Assembly: GCA_903924405.1 (NCBI GenBank)
Contig: CAIYBH010000008.1
Location: 1 to 33,620 of the forward strand
DNA: 33,620 nucleotides
DNA from: an uncultured Planctomycetaceae bacterium
GTDB taxonomy: Bacteria; Planctomycetota; Planctomycetia; Planctomycetales; Planctomycetaceae
Direction of reading: 5' to 3'
The notes under the pieces were generated by a model. The model was not told where the DNA came from. It saw only the letters and a list, made by a program, of their open reading frames with translations, and did not search any database. Shown one piece after another: positions 17,168 to 32,100 of this stretch. How positions within the stretch are numbered: position 1 is the stretch's first letter; each line of letters starts with the position of its first letter. The position numbers and the translations under genes are program-made.

Positions 17168-20100
17168 TCAGCCAGCCGCTCCGTCCTCGTCACGACGACG
17201 GCGTCGCAGGGAGACCAGTCCGAACAGGGCTCCCAGCACTCCCGCCGATGCGGAGCGGGACTCCGTTTTCTCGACGATGGCTTGCGCCGCGGGGGCCACC
17301 ACAGGCTCCGCCTTGTCTTCCCACCATGTCTGCTGATCCCATGCGGACAGCACCTCGTCGCTTTGCTGAGCGTCTGCTTCGTCCATGACCACGACCGGCG
17401 TCGCAGGAGCCTGCGTGCCAGAAGTGGCCATATCTGTCGCAGCATCCTGAATCGCCTGGGTGCCAGTTCCTGCGATTTCTGATCGCAGCATGCCGACGGT
17501 GATGTCGGATGCGGATTCCTCCAGCACCGAGGCCACCGCGGTCAGTCTCCATGTACCGGCATCTTCAGTCGGCACTGCGTTTTCGTTCGCAGTGATTGTG
17601 AAGTCCACCGGAACGCTCCAGAGACCAGCGGCTCCCGTGCCGGAGTTGAAGGCCCGTACCCAGACTCGCAGATCGCCCTTCACAAGGTCGGACGATGGTG
17701 TGAACGAAGTGGCATTGATACCACTCTGTCGCAGCAGAACCTTAGATGGATCGGCCACGTTGATGATGTACACCTCGTAGCTGGATGCTCCGTCCACAGT
17801 TCCCCAGCTGATTGTGGGGCGTTTATTGGCAGACGTCGGGATGGCATTCACCTTCGGACGACCACCCACGAAGAATTCGATGAACTTCGTGTAGTCGCCC
17901 TGAGTGTCCGCACTGCGTGCCCGAACATACGCTCGGTAGATCCCCTGCGGCAGCGGACGTGCATCATCCACCGTAAACGTCGTGTCGGTTGTGTTCCGGA
18001 AAATGTAGTTCTCAACGACACTGGTCGTGAGAACCTGATCCATTCGGAAGTCATAGCTGGTGGCGCCGGCCGGAATCGAGCCATTCAGCAGTGCCGACAT
18101 ATTGTTCCACGAAAACGTTGGCGTTGTGTCGAACGTGGACGATGAGGGACCGTTCAGGGTTGGTGCTGTGACGATCTGGAAGTCCTTCTGAACACTCCAG
18201 TTGCTGAAGTCGCCGAAGGCACTTCGAGCCTGAGCCCAGAAGCGATATCGTCCGATCGGCAGATCCTTTGGAACGGTGAAGTTCAGCGATCCCAGTCCGG
18301 AAACGTCATAGAGCACCGTGCCACCCGTGGACATGCTGGAAACATAAACACGGTAGCTCTGAGCGCCCTGGACACCTTCCCAGGTCAGTGTTGGTGTAGC
18401 ATCGTCGATGCGTCCCGTCGGTCCGATCAGCGTCGGCGGTGTCGTGACACGGAAGGTCTTTGTCAAACTCCAGTCAGAAACAACGGCGGCATCCACTGCG
18501 GAATACGTGCGAGTCCAGACCTGGTAGGTGCCCAGAACCAGGTTCGATGTGGCTGTCCACGCCGTGCCACTGATTCGGTTAGCTCTCAGGTAGGTCGTGG
18601 AATTCGGACCTTCGACCTTGTTGATCCAGATATCACTGACTGGATCAGCCCCGGCACCCACTGGAACCGTCCACGTGAATTCCGGCCGTGCAAGGAAGGT
18701 AGTTGCAACTGGATTCACAACTACAGGCCGCTCGGTGATCGTCACTGTCCATGGAACGCTCAGAGCGCCGAAATCACCAGTTGTTGAACCGGCTGCCGCC
18801 TCATTGATCGCACGCACCGTGTAACGATAGCGTCCGATCGGGAGTTCCGTGGTACGAGTGAACGAGTTGGTGCGGATGTTGCCGGCACGGAAGACTTCCG
18901 CTCCGCTGCCGTAGTTCTGGTTAACAACCAGTTCGTAGGAATCAGCCGCAGGAACGGCGTTCCAGACGAAGGTGGGTGTCGAATCCGGCAGGCGAGACCC
19001 GTTGGCCGGCGACGTGACCGTAATGCTCGGGGAATATCCGAACACCGCCGGAATGCTCCACGTGCTGCTGTCACCCGACGAGTTGAAGGCACGCACTGAG
19101 AATCGGTAGAGAGCCAGTGTCAGGTCCGCAGTGGGTGTCCACGACGTTCCTGTAATTCCGGAGACTGTCCGAACCACGACGTTGTCGGTCAGGTTGAACA
19201 ATTCCACTTCGTAGGTTGATGCACCAGTCACACCGGTCCATGACAGTGTCGGTCGGGGAACGATGACTGTTCCCGGATTCACAACCGTCGGGGCTGTACG
19301 GACCTGGAAGCGGGTTGGAGCACTGAGATCACCCCACTGATTAGCCTGATCCTTCGCCTGGACGGTGACTTCGTATCGGCCCAGCGGCAGCGTTGTTGCA
19401 ACCTTGTATTCATTCGGCACGGCCAGACCAGCCGTGTCAAATTCCGTGAGGACAACAACAGCACCCGTGGTCAGAGAGCGAATGTTGACACGATACGATT
19501 TCGACTCGAGGACCTCCGTCCAGCGAATGGTGGGCCGGCCTTCCTGGATGTCACCGATCGGCGACTGCACATTAATTGCCACCACATCAAACTCTGAGGT
19601 AGCCGCAACTCCGGCAGTGCCCGCTTTGTTGAACGGAGTCACCGTGACAGTGTAGGTGCCCAACGCAAGTGCCGGAGTGATGTCCGTGACACTGAAGGTG
19701 GTGGAGGAATTCGAATAGACGGTCTGACCGGTCGAATTGCTCTGCACCACGATGCTGTAGTAGAAGTTCTCCGGATGGACTGTCCACTGGACCACTGGTG
19801 TGGTGTCGCTGGTCTGCGGGCGAATCCCATTAGACGGCGTGATATCGATTGGCAGCAGAATCGATGGTGTAACAGGCTGCGACAGTGGCAGCACCTGCAC
19901 CACATAGTCTTCCACTTCCCCGTCGGCCGCTCGGCCGGTTGGAGCCAGCCCACCATCACTGCTGATGCGGAATCGCATGGTCTTGCCACCGAATGTCGTA
20001 TCTGCCGGAACCATGAACTGGAAGCGATTGAGCCCCGCGTTCACGACTGTTCCTGCCAGATCGCTCAGGCGTTCATCTGCCCCGAACTGGCCATCGCCAT

Positions 20101-23100
20101 TCAGGTCAAACCAGACGTCCAGTCGACCGCTCCTGGTCACAGTGACGTCGACATAGCCGGGCAGTGCAATCGACCCGGATTCCAGTCGGATCGGGAAGGC
20201 AACTCCATCTTCATCGCTCTGGTTGTCGAGGTCATCACCCAGTGCTGCTGTTCCTGGCTGTCCGTTGCGTTCACTGTCGACCAGAGTCCCGAGTCGCAGT
20301 GAATTGCTGATGGTGTGAGCCGCTCCGGCATCGACTTTCAGCGTTCCAAAGGTGCTGTCTGCATCACCGTAATCCACAATCAGCGTCTGCAGCGTGGTCG
20401 TGACGGTCCCGGTGTTATTTGCGGCACCACTGGAATCAGTCACTCTGAGGTGAATGTCGGACGTGCGTGGCGCCGTAATTCCGAGGCCCTTCAGATACTC
20501 CCAGCTGACGGAGAATACGGCTGCGGTGCCACCTGGAAGCGCATCGGTCAGATCGGTTTCCCAAGTCCCGTTATTGTCGAGGTCCCACGCGAAGGACAGT
20601 GTCTGTCCGAATGGAGTATCCACGTCGTAGCTGGCGCTGGCGTCCAGAGTCAAATCGTCTCCATCGTCAATAATGTACGAACCCGTCACTGCTACTGGTG
20701 CATCATTGATCTGAATGACTGTGATTCGGACATCCTGTGGCAGAGATGTATCGACTCCCGGTGTTATGCCACCGTTATCACTCAGGACGATCTGCAGGGT
20801 GGAAATCCCTGCAGTGTCCGGAGCTGACAGGTAGCGGAAGAGACCGGTTGATGTGACCTGTGGTGTCGGTGCCACAAAGGCCAGATTGCCGGACACGGTG
20901 GCGAGGTTCTGAATACTCCAGCTCAACGTCTGGCCGACTTCATCCAGGGCCGTTGCTGGTCCTGGAGCGTATGTGGCGAAGACATTGGTGGACTGCATCA
21001 CAGCGTCTTCGTTGCTGGTCAGTCGAACTTCACCGCCGACGACAGACACTCCACCACTCAGCGTATAAATCGGCGCGTCGTTCACGGCGGCCACTACGAT
21101 TGTGAATGTCTGTCGTACGCTGTTCAGACTGCCATCATTCAGCCAGACATCAACGATCGCGGTTCCGTTGACGTCCTTCGCCGTGGTGAACGTCAGCTGA
21201 CCGTAAGTCGCCGGGTTCAGCGGATCAAGGGAAATCGCCGGAGCCGCCGAGAAGAAGGCGGCGGGACTTCCGGACCAGGCACCTGTTACGGTCCAACTGA
21301 ACCGGGCTGTGATCGACTCCAGTTCATTCGGCGGTCCGGCCACCGCATTGGTCATGAATCCCGGAATGGTCCGGGCGCCTTCGTCTTCAGTGGCTGCCAC
21401 AGATGTCTGCGGCAGCGTGAACGTGGGAGCATCGTTGACCGGAGTCACGTTAATGTCGATGACGTCCATATCCTGCTGAGGCGCTGCCGGTGGTGTTGGA
21501 GGGCCGGTGAAGCCGCCGAGGTCATTGGTCGTGATGGTCACCGAGGCCGGGCCGAAGTAGTCGGCTGTCGGGAGGAAGGACATGCCTTCCAGAGCCCGGT
21601 TGATCGCATCCACAAGTCCCTCAAAGGTCATCGTGGCGTCATTGGTGCCATCGCCGACCGAGAAGGTCAGACCCGTGGTCTGGCCGAGTGAAACAGAACC
21701 ATTGACAGCAGACAGCGTGACGCGAAGAACGTTGGTTCCGAGCCACACGTCAGGATCCGCGACGCTGACAGCATTGCCTGAGCCGGTGCTGAAGATGAGT
21801 GCTGTGTCTTCCGGTGTCGTCTGGTTAACGGGGACCGTGTTCATCGGCGGATCATTGACACCGTCCGTCAGCAACAGTGTGAACTGAGTTGTTCCATCGG
21901 TTCGGTTCGGTGCAAGATAGTTACCGGCGAGGTCCCGAATGCCATCGACAGGGTCGGCGGTCGTGTCGTTGTTGTCCACCACGATGCGATACTTCCGTTC
22001 AAACGGGAAGGACGTCGTGGACCGGAATATCACCTCGTTCGTCACGGAGTTGTACACAAATACATAGTCCGTACCCGGCTGCAACAGCCCTTCCGTAACG
22101 ACCGTTCCGTCAGGGAGATTTGGCAGGTCGGATGCCTGCTTTACGCCGTCGTCCATGTACAGCTTGAACTGTGAACCATTCAGCAGCACACGTCCGTCAT
22201 CCACACCGATGCCGATATCAGACAGAGTGATAATCAGCTCACGAACAGTTCCGGCGAGATTTAGCCACACGGCATCGAGGCCGGTGTTCAGGTCATCCGG
22301 AGACTGATCCAGCGGTGTAGTGAACATAGCCGTGGGGCGGAAGAAGTCCACACGGTCGATCGCCCCGCGATCCTTGAAGACGTTAGCCCCCTGAGCCGCC
22401 GGTGTCGTCACATCAGGGTCGTCACCACGCAGCTGTCCGTAAGCATCGTTGAGTGGCGTCTTGATCGGTGACACACCGAGACCCAGCGGCTGCCGAACGG
22501 TAATGAATGGGGTTCGGTCCGTCAGGGTATCGATCGAGCTGTCAATCGCTTTGGACAACGGAGCTGGATAGAAATTACGACGCGTCTGATCGACGAAGAG
22601 CGGATCCGTGCCCGTCAATACGATCGGGAACGAACCTGTCCCCAGACCACCAGTGATCGCGTTTGTACCATTGTTGCGATACAGGGTCCCACCGAGGACG
22701 GTCCCCAACGCCTGAGAGCTGGCATCGACCGAGATACCGGTGACCAGGTCGGCCACGATATTGTTCAGCAGTGTTGGGCTGGCGTTCTGTTCCACCTGGA
22801 TACCAACGCCCACGCGATTGGTCGCATTGCCGACGATGGTATTGTTGATGATGCGTCCGACGGGCACCGGCCCGACGGAATCTGTAGCGCCCTGCGGCAC
22901 ATCGCCACTGAACAGAATTCCGCCCAGTCCGCCCTGCACGACCACATTGTTGGAGATGACCAATCCGGGCACCCAACCATTGACGTTGGGTTCCCGCAGA
23001 TTACGTACGGGACCGGCATGTGGAAGCACGCCCGCGCCGTTTGGATTCGGGCTGCCGCTGCGTGCCCCTGCGTCAGAAACGATCCCCCAGTTCAGGGAGT

Positions 23101-26100
23101 CTGACACGAAGTTGGAGCGGATCAGCATCTGACCCTGATCGCGGAACTGATTCTGATCACCATAGCCGCTGTTGAAGACCACTGTCGTCGGATCTTCAAT
23201 CGGACGGAGCACGCCCTCAGCTGTCGTATCACGTCCCGGTACGAACTGAGACACGACCTTGCGGTTGGTGCTGAACGTCACCTCCACATTCGCAGCCAGA
23301 TCCCAGATCGGTTCTGCGAAGAAGTCGATGTCGATTCCAAAGATCAGCTGGTCGTTCTTCTCAAATCCCGGTCCCGTCTGAGATGGTGTGACGATTTGCG
23401 AGAAGTCGATGACCAGCACATCGAAGTTACCGCCGAAGGCAAATCGCGGAACCCGTGGGTTGGAAGCATCCAGCGTGGTGAAGGTCGGCGTGTCGAAATC
23501 GGAGGCCGCATTGATTGACGGCCCATCTCCGTTCCCACCAAGCACTGAAATCGGGTCGAATGTCTGGCCGGCGGGAAGCTGAATACGGATCTGGTGAATC
23601 TGCTCGGGATAACCGGTGCGAGGATCAATAAACGGTGTGGTGTTCCGGAAGGTAAACAGCGCGTTGGAGCCCGCTGTGTTGCCAACCGGCTGCATTGTGC
23701 CGTAAATCCCCAGCGGCATCTGATCACTGCCGGGCGACTGCAACCCGTCCACCAGAGTGACCTGGGCATTCCCGTAGAGATTGACCAGAGTGCTGGTGCT
23801 GTCGATGCCGGACTCGGCTGCACCATCTGCCAGCGAAGCACGGATCTTCAGCAGCCCCTGGACCTGCGTCGAGTTGATGGCGTCACGAATGCGAGCGGCA
23901 ATGTCGACGGCAGAATCACCCGTCAAATGCGAAACCGTCTCAAACCGTGGATCAATGACCGCGTTGCGTGCCGGATTGAAATAGATCGGCTGGCTGCCGG
24001 GCAGCACACCATTCATCATCCGTTCGTCTTCATATTCGAACGTCACCGAATTCACGCCGTCACTGATGACAAACGTCTGGCCGTCGCGCAGAGCATTGGC
24101 AGACGTAACGCGAATGGAGAGTTGATCAACCTCACGAGCGTTGGTGTCCATCGTCCGGAACGGAGGATTTGGAAGCGGGCTGCCCTCGCGATAGCTGGCA
24201 TAATCCGCAGCCCGACGAATCTCAACGTCGTAGGCTCCCTCCAGAATGTCCTGATAAGGGTTCAGGTTGTTACGATTTGCAATTTCCGGGTTGGCAATGA
24301 ATGCAGCCACTCCGGGCGCTCCGGTCACCATCTCGCCCCGCTCTGCAGCGCCGATGATGATGTCGTCGATATACATGCCCTCGAACGCGTTATTTGTACC
24401 GCGTTGTGCATTGGTCGCTGTGTCATAGTAGCCACCGAATGAATCTCCTGGCAGCGATGTCGTGTGACCCATCGGACCAGGGTTGGTCACGTAGTGATTG
24501 ATGATGCGGACCAGATCACCGCTGGACTTGATATTGAAGCGGTCAACCACGAGTGGAGTTGCGGCACCACGAGCGTTGACTGCGTGGCCGGCAACTGACA
24601 AATGCAGCGTGTAACGCTCTGCAGGTGCCGCTCCGCCGGCAAATGGGGGAACGCCGACCTGGATATAGTACTCGCCTGGCGCCAGTGTGGTGTCAATGTA
24701 CGACGTCACAAAGTTACTGCCGATATCCAGCTGCGAGCCGGTCAGATTTTCGATGACGGTATTTCCCAGCCCGTCCACAATTCGCAACAAGGAGTTGAAG
24801 CTGGGATTGGTACCGTCAAGGTCCACGAGAACCCGACGATTCAACGCGCCACCCGGCACCACAAACCGGTAAAAGTCGGTTCCGGTAAAGGCGCTGGAGG
24901 TTGCAATAATGGAAATATGCGGCAGCGGAGTGGCCGTGCTCTGCTGAATCGTATTATTTGCCGCGTTCGTCCAGGAGAGCAGTTCAAGGTTCTGAGCGAA
25001 CAGCGGGTCTGCGACATTATTGAGCTCCGCTTCCTTGTAGACTCCGGCCGGCAGCAGGTGCCCGGCCAATGCCGTGGCCATAACTTCGGCCACTTCATTG
25101 CGGCTCATTCCCGCGTGAATGGTGACGGCAGTTGTCCCCGGAGTCACACCGGGCGCCCCTTCGACCAGCAGACCAGCGCCCGCACTCTGCAACAGTGTCA
25201 TTCCCGCAGTCGTAATCGGCTGGCCCTGCGGCTGCAGAATCAGATTAATGCGGTTTCCATTTCTGTGCGTGAATAATTCAGTCAGCGGTCCCGCGGTTAA
25301 ACGCAGAACCTCGGCGTCAATCGCGTTCTCCATCGCCCGAGCAATCTCATTGGCGCTCATGGAACTGTTGATGTTGACTGCAATATTGCCAGCCGTGACC
25401 CCGTTTCCAGCCTTATCGAATTCGAGCCTCATGGTTGATCCGGAGGCCCCGATTGTGAAGGTTTCGCCTTCAGCAATCTGGTTGAATGACGGAGCAACCA
25501 GGGTGTAGCCCATATCAAGTTCAAACTGATTCACACCTTCCAGGATGTAGCTCTGTCCATCGCGCAGTTTATGGCCTTCACGAGCGTACATTTCTTCGCC
25601 GACGGTGGTGATGTCGCCAACATTCACAGAACCGCTGGTATCGAATTCAAACCGCAGACGCAGATCCGAGCGTCCTGCGAAATTGCTCAGATCCACGCGC
25701 GCCTGACGCCACGTCGGTGTCGCCGACTCGTCATAAAGCTCAACCACATCTGGTGACAGCTGAGCGGTCGGGAAGGTGGTCACCCCGGCCGGACCGAGGT
25801 CCTGCTCATCGTCGCCAGTCAACGGACCACGATAAGAATCATTCGTTGCTGCGAGGACCCAGTTGGTTCCATCACCGACGTACACCCTCATGGCGTCCGA
25901 CATGGACCGTACGCCTGGCTGGTAATCCAGACTGTCTGTCTGCAGCAGGTAATTGAAATAAAGCGTCGGTTTGTCACCGGCAGAGTAGCCTTCGAGGCTG
26001 AACGGATTGCTGAGATATGTTCCGTGAGCTCCGCCCGGGAAGTTGTAATTATTGACTGTGCCGAGGCTACCGAAATCGTTCTTATTGCCGGCGAGAATGC

Positions 26101-29100
26101 CACCCGCCTGGTTGCCGAAGTACAGGCTGGCCCCGCCCGGAGACTCCAATCGCGTTCCATCCTGTGCATCGAGAATACCATGTCCCGCCTGTGTTGAGCG
26201 GTTTCCGGTCAGGGCCCACAGGTTTTGCTCCAGAGTGCCGAAGGTCAGGGCTGCAGCGGGTAATCCGGTTTCAAGCACAGACTGGCCATCCACGAAGAAC
26301 GGTACTTCGTCGCCAAAGTTCGCCGCCGGGTCCAGAATGTTCGGACCTGTGGCCAGGGCGTAGATATTTCCCTGATCGTCTGATGCGAACAGAGTCGTTG
26401 CGTACGCTCCACCTTCTACTTCGTCCGGCCCGAGTGTCAAGCCCGTCAGGTTCGCGATGGCGCCGTCCGGTGTGCGAATGGTCGTTCGATTGGTGACCAG
26501 GCCTGTGATCAGATTGAGTTCCACAAGCAAGCCGGTGCTGGTGACCCCGTAAAGTGACGCTCCACTGAAGGCAACGCCCCGAACGATACCGGTCACTGAG
26601 GTTGGGAAGGCGCCCAACTCCACGATGTCTGTTCCCGACAGATTACCAAACCCGGGGATGTCCTGGTCGTTGACCCGCCCATTGCCGGAACGTACCGTAT
26701 CGGAGACTGCAGCGCCGGTTCGAACGTTGAACTGGTAGATCAAATTGGGGCGATACAGTCCGTCTCCTCGAGTGGCTACGAGAAGTCCGCCTTCCACGTC
26801 TGGTATCGCGTAGGTGAAGGCCGTGACCACCATGCCGGCATTCGAGTTTCCAACGGTGATTTCCCCGGGATCCGTGTCCGTATCTTCAAACGTTGCGATG
26901 CCTTCGCCGCCAATATCGGTACGAGCCGCGGTGCCGGTATTGATCTGGAAGTACGTGCTGTCGGACGCGTCGGTACCTCCGGTCGCACGCCATCCGTACA
27001 ACTCGCCGTCCTGTCGCATCATGATTTCATTGTGAGGAACACCAGTGTCGCCGACGATATTAACAAGGGTACCGGTGTAAGAATTGATGATGTAAACGTT
27101 TCGACCGTCACTGACGAACAGCGGGACATCACCAATGTGATAATTGATCGAATTCTGGCCCTGTTCGCCGTCAGCAAACTCGTAAACCGGAGCGACAGAG
27201 TTCCCTCCGGCACCGAAGTGCTCGTCGAAAATACGTCGTACCGCCGGGACGGGTTCCAGTCGTACCTCTGTGCTGACAGGGTTTGCCACCATCGTCTGAT
27301 TCAGAACCGACGGAACCATCGAATGCGGTGCAACCACGAGGTAGTAGTCACCCTCGGGCAATTCAAACGGTCCGATGAACGGATCCAGCTGCCCGACACT
27401 TCCACGGCTCAGATTGTCCATGTCCGCTCCTTCCAGCGGACCCGACTGATCTTCCGAAATGTTGGAATCTCGTGCCGTCAGGATCAACTCATTGGTGCGT
27501 GCATTAAACACATGGACCTGCAGATTGGCACGCGACATTCCGTCTGCGTAATCCACATCAAAGGTCACCGACGCAAACCGATCCGGATTTGTGTGTCCCG
27601 GAATCTGCTGAATATCGTCATAGGTCACACTGAAGCGATAGAAGTCGACATCTGTCGGCGCTGAGATGCGTCCGGCAATGGCGACCGTCGCTCGATCCGT
27701 ATTCAGCAGGTTGCCTACGTCCTGATTGCCGCTGGCAAGGGCCGTGTCGTTCGGGAAGGTGCTTTCTGCATATTCACCGCTCAGCGGGGAATGCACAGGT
27801 TGCCCGAAGACCTCGATCCCATTGGTTGCAAAGCGAATGTCTGCATAGCGAACTGTCGTGCCCGGCAGTTCATCGGTTTCCTGCAGACGAATCTGCAACT
27901 GGTAACTACCGGATGTCAGGCCGTTGAAGACCTTCGAGGCATTGGTCAGATCTGCGCGGTTCGCAGACGGATTCAGGGAATCAATATTGCTGGACCGCAC
28001 TCGTACCTGGTAGGTGCCCGTGGTGCCAACGGTACCCGGCAGCACAACGCGGAACCCTGCATCTTTCTGATTGGTGCCGTACAGATCGTCGCTGATGTAC
28101 TGTGACTTATTCAGCGTCGCCGCCTGCACCAGAGAACTGGATTTGTACAGCAGGGACGGATTTGACGTTTCGTCCAGTGTGCTGTCGGACAGGGCCAGAA
28201 TCGTTCCGGTTGACGTGATCAGTTCCACGACCGTGTCGAGGGAATGCGTCGTTCGATCCACATCAATCCAGACTTCACTGCCGGCTGTGCCGGAGAAGCT
28301 GTAAACGTCCACGTCACCCGGCGCATTGATGGTCCCGTGAACTTCAAAGCCGAGCCGCAGATTTTCGTCACCGGAATTCTGAGTGGTGGTGGTTCCGTCC
28401 TGATTCAGGACGATGAAATTCTGTCGTCCCAGTTCACCCAGAAACTCGGCCATACGAGCTGTGGCATTGGTCCCCGGTGCAGTCTCGCTGACCGTTTCAC
28501 GCTCGTTATAGACTTCAACGTTGCGGTCGTGGGCGTACTGAGAAATACGGACACTGCGCCATGTTCCCGGTGTTCCCGTGCTGGCACCATTCGCATTGGT
28601 GTCCTTCATTGGCAGGCCGTCCAATCCGAAACCGGCCCCGACGGAGTCGTCTGCCAGAGCCGTCAGAATGACCGGGAAATATGGCTGACCAACGACCTGC
28701 AGAATGCCGCCAATGCGATCGTCAATATCCAGCGGCTTGCCGCCCGCTGTGAACCCTGCGGTCGCTCCGGAAAGCTTCACGACCAGGCTGGCGTCGGGCG
28801 AACTGTTCAGACGCAGACCGCCAAATGTGTGGAAGTTGGGAATCACGACTTCGTTCAGCAGAACGTGAGCGATGTCGGTGTCGTCCCAGACAGTCTGAGT
28901 CGTCAGCGTTTCTCCGCGGACAACAATGCCGTTCACCGCATTGCGGCCCAGCAGGTTGCGCACAATCAGTGGTCCCTGATTGGAGCTGTAGCCGGCGAAT
29001 GCCTGATTCAGACCTGTGGAGCGACCGTAATCTCCCTGAAACGCGGTCGTCATTGAGTTGGCGTTGATCGACAGTACGGGCCCGGAGTTGTCACGGAAAA

Positions 29101-32100
29101 TGTTATTGATCAGAACAGGCTGAGCCCCTCGCGCGAAGATGGTTCCCGAGGCGTTCGCTGTGCGACCGTAACGTGATGCGGGTGCAGTACCACCGGTACC
29201 GTCCCGATTCTCTTCAAAGACACTGTTGCTGATACGCAGATCCGCCTGATGGGCTTCCACGACATTGAAGCCGGCGAAGTTACCGTCGGTGGGAATCACG
29301 TTTCCACCAAAAGTCACCAGAGCGTAATCGATACTACCCGTAGCTCCGGGGGCGAGATAAATACCGCCCCACAAGCCGTTCCCTGACGTTCTGTTCGGAG
29401 AAATCTCATTCACACCGAGGCGATCGTCATTGTTCGTATCAAACGTGCCACCGACACCATACCGATCATCGAGGCGGGACGTGACGATGATCTCACGTCC
29501 GGACACTGCTTCCGCGATCAACTGGGCGCCGATACCGACTTCAATCCGGGCACCTTCCAGCTTGATAATCAGGTCCTGATCAATGACCAGGCTGGCATCC
29601 AGGCGAGCACGATTTCGGCCAATCAGCGTCGTGTCAAGAATGCCCGTCAGAGTGGTTCCGTTGTCCACATAGCTGGTGGAGGATGAATTCAACGTGGCAA
29701 TCAACGTGTAGTTACCGCCACCGGAGTCTTCAGATCGGTACAGGCGACGAGACGTATAGGGAGCCACTGCCGGGGGCAGATTTCCAAGGGTGATCGAGCC
29801 ACCACTGGTGGCCAGCGTCGTGGAACGAGTGACCAGCGATGCGGGACTCTGATTGCCAGCGGCATCTACGTACACGAGGCGATAGTTGTAGGTCCCGGCC
29901 GCCAACGTGCCGCCTGTGGCGGACGGTGTCAGTGTGACCAGAATCACAGGAGGAGCATTCACTTCGAGGAACGGGCCGCCGGGAGTGCCCTGAACCGTCA
30001 GGTTCTCGGAAATGATGTGCACGATGTCACGGTCGTCAAATCGACCTGTGACCGTCATCTGCTTTGTCGGGGCCCCGGGCGCCGTCTGAATGCGAATGAA
30101 CAGTCCGTTATTGGAGTTGTTGACCAGACGATTGCCGAAAATGTCCGGTCCAACACGGCTGTAATCCGGAGTGAATGCGACGTTCTGGAAGGCTGGCGCA
30201 GAAAACGTGGTCTCTTCAAAGCTGTCCGGGTCAGCTGAGATGGCTGAGTCTTCGCTGAGTGTGATCAGGTTGTTGTAAATCCCTGGTCGCGCTTCCATCA
30301 GCGTAATCGGGCTGACAATCTGATCGACAGAGTCGACTTCCAGTTTGCCCCCGCCATAGGACATCGACGAGTAGGCCACGTAGTCCATGAAAATGCCGGA
30401 ACGCTCGTAGTTGATCCGGCCTTCGTCGTTGTCCACATCGCGGCGGAACACGATACCGCCCCAGTTACCCGCTTTCGGAGTCGTCGGAATTGGTGTCGTA
30501 TCGCCACCAATTGTTTCGTCACGCCACGATGTCATCGTGACATCCTGGAATGGTGTCCCAAGCACCTGCAGTGATGCACCACCCCGGTCAACCGTCAGCG
30601 ATGAACTTCCCGCGCCAATCAGCGAGTCCTGGAATTTCAGAATGGCGCCGGCATCGATCATCACCATGACATCTTTCGGGATGTCCATGCTGCCACCGTC
30701 AGCCAATTCAAATCCGGAATCGTCCAGACCGATCTGGAAGGGCACATTGTCGCCTTTGGTCGAAACCAGACCATCGGTCCCGCCGTTGCCGACAATTCGC
30801 ACGACATCGCCGGCCTGAGCTGCTGCAAACGCGGCCTGAATTGTCGTATACAAATTCGTGATGTTACCACCGGCTTTTGCCGCTTTGTCCACGACATGCA
30901 GGTTACCGGCACCAACCGCCCGGAACCAGAAGTTGAAGACGCCGCCTTCTCGGCCGTCATGGTCACCGTCAAATCGCTGCGATGGCTGATTCACAGCCGA
31001 ATCGAGAATTGACGCTCCGGCATTCGGGCGGAATGTCAAACGCAGATCATACTTGCCCTGCGTCGTCCCGTTCATGCCGTTGTCATTGATCGTCGGGTCG
31101 TAGGCATCATTCCCACTGGCGCTGACGCCGAGGTAATAGGTGCCCGCGGTTAAATCCAGGGAAATCAGCGAGTCTTCGCTGAAGTAGTCATCGTTCTGTG
31201 AGATCAGTTCGCGGGTTCCATCGGAGTTCTCGCGATACAGGCGAACGACAGTGTCCAGCAGGCTGGAGTCACTCATCCGCTCGGCTACCGTTTCGGCAGT
31301 CAACTGACCCGCGCCCGGTAGTACAAAGCGATAGAGATCGATGTCACGGCTTTCCGGTCGATAAAGGGCCTGACCGTGAATCATATCCACATCGCCCGGA
31401 AAGTCCGGTTCCGCCGTCGTTGTTTGCACTGTGGGGCCTTCGAAGCCCGCCATGACGGTCATCTGTGGCTGGTCGTACGCATGTCCCATTCCCAGCAGAT
31501 GCCCGATCTCGTGCATTGCAGTGGAGAACCATGAGCCACCGTAGGAGTCGTCCCAGGTTTCTGCGTTGTCCATGATCGCCAGGTTCAGCGGGCGGCTGGA
31601 GTACCCAATCACACCACCGGCCCCGGTGATGATCGCGGGGTCAATCGCGCGCAGGTCGCCCGTAACAATCGTGAATCCCTGATTCGCCGTCTCCACAAAC
31701 TGCACGCCCATGTTACGCGAGTACAGTTCGAAGATCTCACGAGTCCGCTGTTTCTGATTTTCCGTGATCAGGTTGGAAAGCGCCGTTCCCTGAGCACTGA
31801 AGCCGTAGTTGCGCTGGAAGTTGTAGTAGAACGTGGAGATCTGCGGATTCTGATCCAGAGCCTGTTCCAGATGATCTTCGCGCGGCACATCGATATCGCG
31901 ATGCCCCGGCTCATCGCCGTTGCCCGGGAAATCGAAGGGATAGGCACGCGACAAAATCTGCCCGCTGATAATCTGGCTCTGTGCCGTCAGCGTCCCCAGA
32001 CTCACACTATTGCCGAAGGACGAACCCGGATCCGAAAACGTGAAGTCAATGTCTGACGCAGTCAGTGTCAGGTTGGTATTCGGGTTTCCAGTGATCGAGG

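Noticed and set aside
27032..29056. Long plus-strand frames of 210 and 270 codons opposite the giant gene
   Set aside because: They are antisense to continuous, domain-bearing coding sequence, have no ribosome sites and show no recognisable protein features; the codon structure of the minus strand explains them.
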